Shown here: one piece after another, positions 6,071 through 8,903 of the stretch
How the letters are laid out: every line of letters begins with the position of its first letter
Position numbering within the stretch: position 1 is the first letter of the stretch
Source of the DNA: Fimenecus sp051881395
GTDB taxonomy: Bacteria > Bacillota > Clostridia > Oscillospirales > Acutalibacteraceae
NCBI GenBank assembly: GCA_051881395.1
Contig: JBJEPU010000138.1
Coordinates: 1-8,903 of the forward strand
Length of the DNA: 8,903 bases
Direction: 5' to 3'
The notes under the pieces: generated by a model
Told to the model about the DNA's origin: nothing
Seen by the model: only the letters and a program-made list of their open reading frames with translations
Database searches by the model: none
Program-made: the position numbers and the translations under genes

Positions 6071-6106
6071 TAAAAAAGAGCGAATTTTAATATTCGCTCT
6101 TTTTTA
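6071..6106. terminator. Bidirectional terminator between tuf and the ABC exporter genes
   Basis: AAAAAAGAGCGAAT (6072-6085) is perfectly complementary to ATTCGCTCTTTTTT (6092-6105), with an outer T-A pair and a 6-base loop. Because the stem begins with six A and ends with six T, either strand gives a hairpin followed by a U-run. It ends 12 bases past the stop codon of the minus-strand exporter gene, so it can end transcription from both convergent units. Confidence 0.88.
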
Positions 6107-6117
6107 TGCTTTTTATT

Positions 6118-7848
6118 TTATTCCGCCTTTGCAAATTGGCTTTGATACAAATCATAGTAAAATCCGCGTCGGGATAGCAGGTCTTGGTGTGTGCCTTGTT
6201 CCACAATCTGTCCGTCACGCATCACCAAAATGACATCGGCGTTTTGTATCGTCGAAAGGCGGTGCGCCACAATGAAGCTCGTGCGCCCTTCCATCAACTT
6301 TTGGAATGCCTTTTGAATACGGATTTCCGTGCGCGTGTCGATGTTGCTGGTCGCTTCATCTAAAATGAGCATCGGCGGCTTTTTGAGCATCACCCGCGCA
6401 ATGGCGAGTAATTGCCGCTGTCCCTCGGAAATATTGTCGCCGTTTTCAGAAAGCACTGTGTCATAGCCTTTGGGCAACCGCTTAATAAAACTGTGCGCGT
6501 GCGCCGCTTTTGCCGCTGCAATAATTTCTTCGTCGCTCGCGTTCGGCGCGCCGTAGGCGATGTTTTCCCGCACCGTGCCGCGAAACAGCCAAGTGTCCTG
6601 CAACACCATACCGAACGCCCCGCGCAGGCTGTCGCGCGTGACCTCTTCGGTGTTTTGCCCGTCGATTTGAATGGTGCCGCTGTTTATATCATAAAATCGC
6701 ATCAGCAAATTGATGAGTGTAGTTTTGCCGCACCCCGTCGGTCCGACAATCGCCACGGTCTGCCCGGGCTTTACCGAAAGAGAGAAGTCCCGAATCAGCG
6801 GCTTGTCAGATACATAAGAGAACGAAATATTTCGGAAGTCCACCGCACCGTTTTCAACCTGTAAGGCAGGCAGTGCGCTGTCATCGGTTTCGTCCTGGGC
6901 GTCTAACAAACGGAACACGCGCGCCGCGCCCGAAAGGGCGTTTTGAAATTCCGCAACCACGCCCGAAATCTCGTTAAACGGTTTTGTGTATTGCGAGCAG
7001 TAGGCGAGGAACGAAGTCAGTTCCCCGACGGAAAGACTGCCGCGCACGCAAAGGATTGCGCCGACGGTTGCCACACCCGCATACACTGTTGCGTTGACAA
7101 AGCGCGTGCAGGGATTGGAAAGCGCCGAATAAAAATGCGCGATGACGCCCACTTTTTGCATATCCGTGTTCATTTTCTGAAATTTTTCTTGGTTGACTGC
7201 TTCCATCGCAAACGATTTGACAACCATTTCGTTTTCAATCATTTCCGAGGCAAAACCCGTAAGCTTGCCGCGCAGTTTTGCTTGTTCACGGTATTTGTCG
7301 TGCGTGTGCCGCGCAATGAAGGACGATACAAAGAACGATAGCGGCGTCAGCACCACCACAACCAGCGCAATCCACGGATTGAGTAAGAACATAAACACCA
7401 GCGTGCCGAGAATGGTGACCACGCCCGAAAACACTTGCGTAAATCCCTGCAAAAGTCCCGTGCCCACAATGTCAATGTCCGTGACGGCAGTGCTCAAAAT
7501 ATCCCCGTGCGCATTGCGGTCAATGTAAGAAAGCGGCACACGCCCGAGTTTTTCAAACACATCGTTACGCAGTTTTTCCACCGTGTAATACGAGAGCTTG
7601 TTGCTGTGGTAGGTCATAATCCATTGAAACAGCGCCGACAGCAAAACAATGCCTGCGAGTGCCCCGCCGATTTTATAAAGCCGCAGAAAATCCACTTCGC
7701 CCGCCGTGACCATGGTGTCCACCGCAAGCCCGATGAATACGGGCACCAAAAGAGAAAGTACAATGCCCGCAAAAGCCGACACAACCGCGGCGACCAAGTT
7801 CTTTTTAAACGGGCGAATATACGAAAGTAAACGCTTTAAGGTCTGCAT
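6118..7848 (-). CDS. ABC exporter half-transporter, catalytic-site subunit of a heterodimer
   Basis: This 576-residue protein fuses a six-helix membrane domain (hydrophobic stretches near 17-40, 57-78, 134-155, 157-178, 245-266 and a weaker one near 275-295) to a nucleotide-binding domain (about 335-576). The ATPase part shows A-loop Tyr345, Walker A GPTGCGKTT (369-377), Q-loop Gln417, signature ISEGQ (473-477), Walker B MLILDEATS (493-501, catalytic Glu498) and switch His529. Its own Walker and His residues are intact, but the third signature residue is Glu where Gly is usual. This is the pattern of the catalytic partner in heterodimeric exporters, compare TM288 or BmrD as I recall them. The membrane substrate, drug or lipid-like, cannot be told. 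The ATG overlaps the stop of the preceding gene (TAATG), with GAGGTGGG upstream, so translation is probably coupled. It ends just before the bidirectional terminator. Confidence 0.93.
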   Translation of the reverse strand: MQTLKRLLSYIRPFKKNLVAAVVSAFAGIVLSLLVPVFIGLAVDTMVTAGEVDFLRLYKIGGALAGIVLLSALFQWIMTYHSNKLSYYTVEKLRNDVFEKLGRVPLSYIDRNAHGDILSTAVTDIDIVGTGLLQGFTQVFSGVVTILGTLVFMFLLNPWIALVVVVLTPLSFFVSSFIARHTHDKYREQAKLRGKLTGFASEMIENEMVVKSFAMEAVNQEKFQKMNTDMQKVGVIAHFYSALSNPCTRFVNATVYAGVATVGAILCVRGSLSVGELTSFLAYCSQYTKPFNEISGVVAEFQNALSGAARVFRLLDAQDETDDSALPALQVENGAVDFRNISFSYVSDKPLIRDFSLSVKPGQTVAIVGPTGCGKTTLINLLMRFYDINSGTIQIDGQNTEEVTRDSLRGAFGMVLQDTWLFRGTVRENIAYGAPNASDEEIIAAAKAAHAHSFIKRLPKGYDTVLSENGDNISEGQRQLLAIARVMLKKPPMLILDEATSNIDTRTEIRIQKAFQKLMEGRTSFIVAHRLSTIQNADVILVMRDGQIVEQGTHQDLLSRRGFYYDLYQSQFAKAE

Positions 7849-8903
7849 TATGCGCCCACCTCGCTTTCACGGGACTGTGAGCGGCAGATTTCGCGGTACA
7901 GCTCGTTATCACGGTATAATTCCTCGTGCGTACCCATTCCGCACAAAACGCCGTCGTCCAACAGCAGAATTTTGTCCGCGGATTTTACACTGCTCACGCG
8001 CTGTGAAACCCAAATCACGGTTTTGTCTTTATAGGTTTCCTGCAATGCGCGCCGCAGTTTTAGGTCGGTGGCAAAGTCAAGTGCGCTCGACGCGTCGTCA
8101 AAAATCAAGATTTCGGGGTTGCCCACAAGCGCTCTTGCAATTGTCAGGCGCTGGCGTTGCCCGCCCGAAAAATTCTTGCCGCCCTCCTCCACGGGGGCGT
8201 CCAAGCCATCAGGCAGTTGCCGTACGAATTCCGACGCTTGCGAAACGCGCAGGGCATTGGCAATTTCTTCTTTCGAAACGTCGGTTTTGCCGCACAGCAA
8301 ATTGTCACGCACCGTGCCTTTAAACAACGCGCCGCCTTGCGGTACAATGTGTACGGTGTTTCGAAGCGCGCGGTAGGTGTATTCCTTTACATCCTTGCCG
8401 AACACCGAAACCGTGCCGCTGTCCGCATCATACAGCCGCCAAATCAGGTTGATAAGCGCCGATTTTCCTGCGCCCGTGCCGCCGATAATGCCGACGGTCT
8501 GCCCGCGCGCAATGGTAAACGATATATCGCTTAACACCTTTTCCTCGGCAATATTAAAGGAAAAATCCACCTTATCAAAGGATACGGCGGTTTCCGCTTC
8601 GGTATTTACGGTTTCCGTTTTGCCCTCATGCATGGTCGGCTCGGTTGCCAAAACTGCTTTCACGCGGTCCATACTTGCCGCCGCTTTGGTAAAAATCACA
8701 ATGACATTGGCAAAAACAATAATAGACAGCAGAATTTGCGTCATATAATTGGTAAAGGCAATGACCTCGCCTTGTGAAAGTCGCCCCGCATACACATTTT
8801 TGCCGCCGAAATACAAAACCGCGACAATGCCTAAGTTCATCACGGCAAAGGTGAGGGGATTTAAAAACGCATTCAAACGCCCTACGCGCACCTGTATGCG
8901 CGT
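7848..8903 (-). CDS. ABC exporter half-transporter, degenerate-site subunit of a heterodimer (N-terminal part outside window)
   Basis: Only the last 351 residues are visible; the frame is open to the window edge, beginning TRIQVRVGRLNAFLNPLTF, so the GTG at 8891 is an internal Val. The visible part has the last two membrane helices (about 14-34 and 45-73) and a complete nucleotide-binding domain: Walker A GGTGAGKS (141-148), Q-loop Gln189, signature FSGGQ (245-249) and Walker B ILIFDD (265-270). The residue after the Walker B Asp is Asp270 where catalytic Glu is expected, and the switch position is Gln301 (VSQRVSS) where His is expected. The signature is normal. Asp plus Gln at these positions matches the degenerate subunits of heterodimeric exporters such as TM287. 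This gene precedes its partner and shares one base with it (TAATG), which favours equal synthesis. Its promoter lies outside the window. Confidence 0.93.
   Translation of the reverse strand, partial: TRIQVRVGRLNAFLNPLTFAVMNLGIVAVLYFGGKNVYAGRLSQGEVIAFTNYMTQILLSIIVFANVIVIFTKAAASMDRVKAVLATEPTMHEGKTETVNTEAETAVSFDKVDFSFNIAEEKVLSDISFTIARGQTVGIIGGTGAGKSALINLIWRLYDADSGTVSVFGKDVKEYTYRALRNTVHIVPQGGALFKGTVRDNLLCGKTDVSKEEIANALRVSQASEFVRQLPDGLDAPVEEGGKNFSGGQRQRLTIARALVGNPEILIFDDASSALDFATDLKLRRALQETYKDKTVIWVSQRVSSVKSADKILLLDDGVLCGMGTHEELYRDNELYREICRSQSRESEVGA

Noticed and set aside
7706..8323. 205-codon plus-strand frame across the junction of the two exporter genes
   Set aside because: It is opposite two conserved coding regions, is rich in Arg and Pro as antisense frames of GC-rich codons often are, and lacks a credible ribosome site.
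6118..8903. Recent horizontal acquisition of the exporter genes
   Set aside because: Codon choice looks different from the str genes, but the latter are highly expressed and biased; there are no integrase, insertion sequence or flanking repeats.
1..8903. CRISPR array, tRNA, rRNA, transposon or phage-defence module
   Set aside because: No regular direct repeats, cloverleaf sequences, rRNA segments, transposases or defence domains were seen; all long frames are accounted for by housekeeping or exporter genes.

Overview
The window looks like a chromosomal housekeeping locus of a low-to-mid GC Gram-positive bacterium, most likely a Clostridia-type member of the Bacillota (Firmicutes). Supporting signs are the gene order rpoC-rpsL-rpsG-fusA-tuf, strong AGGAGG-type Shine-Dalgarno sites, TTG and GTG starts, a beta-prime subunit without the large trigger-loop insertion of enterobacteria, and an S12 protein with the roughly 13-residue N-terminal insertion that E. 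coli lacks. A genus cannot be named from this sequence alone.

Bases 1-5978 (plus strand) are the str region. They hold the 3' third of rpoC, then rpsL (S12), rpsG (S7), fusA (EF-G) and tuf (EF-Tu). Each gap carries signals. The rpoC-rpsL gap has a near-consensus sigma-A promoter embedded in a 37-nt inverted repeat, followed by two leader hairpins and a TTG start with an out-of-frame ATG just upstream. The rpsL-rpsG gap (158 nt) has a long hairpin overlapping a weaker promoter candidate, and rpsG starts with GTG. The fusA-tuf gap has a strong promoter that shares a 12-nt block with the rpsL promoter. So rpsL-rpsG-fusA appears to be one transcription unit with possible internal control at rpsG, and tuf can be transcribed on its own. 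All the products serve transcription or translation: RNA polymerase, two small-subunit proteins and two elongation GTPases.

Bases 5979-6117 are a convergent gap with two factor-independent terminator hairpins. The second is symmetrical and can end transcription from both sides.

Bases 6118-8903 (minus strand) hold two ABC exporter half-transporter genes joined by a TAATG overlap; the upstream one runs off the window. Their ATP sites are complementary and unequal: one subunit has Asp and Gln where catalytic Glu and switch His are expected, and the other has an ISEGQ signature. This is the hallmark of heterodimeric exporters of the TM287/288 and BmrC/BmrD kind.

I see no mobile element, CRISPR array, tRNA, rRNA or novel multi-gene system. 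The observations most worth following up are regulatory: dyads superimposed on the promoters, the S12 and S7 start regions, and the intercistronic hairpin before rpsG.
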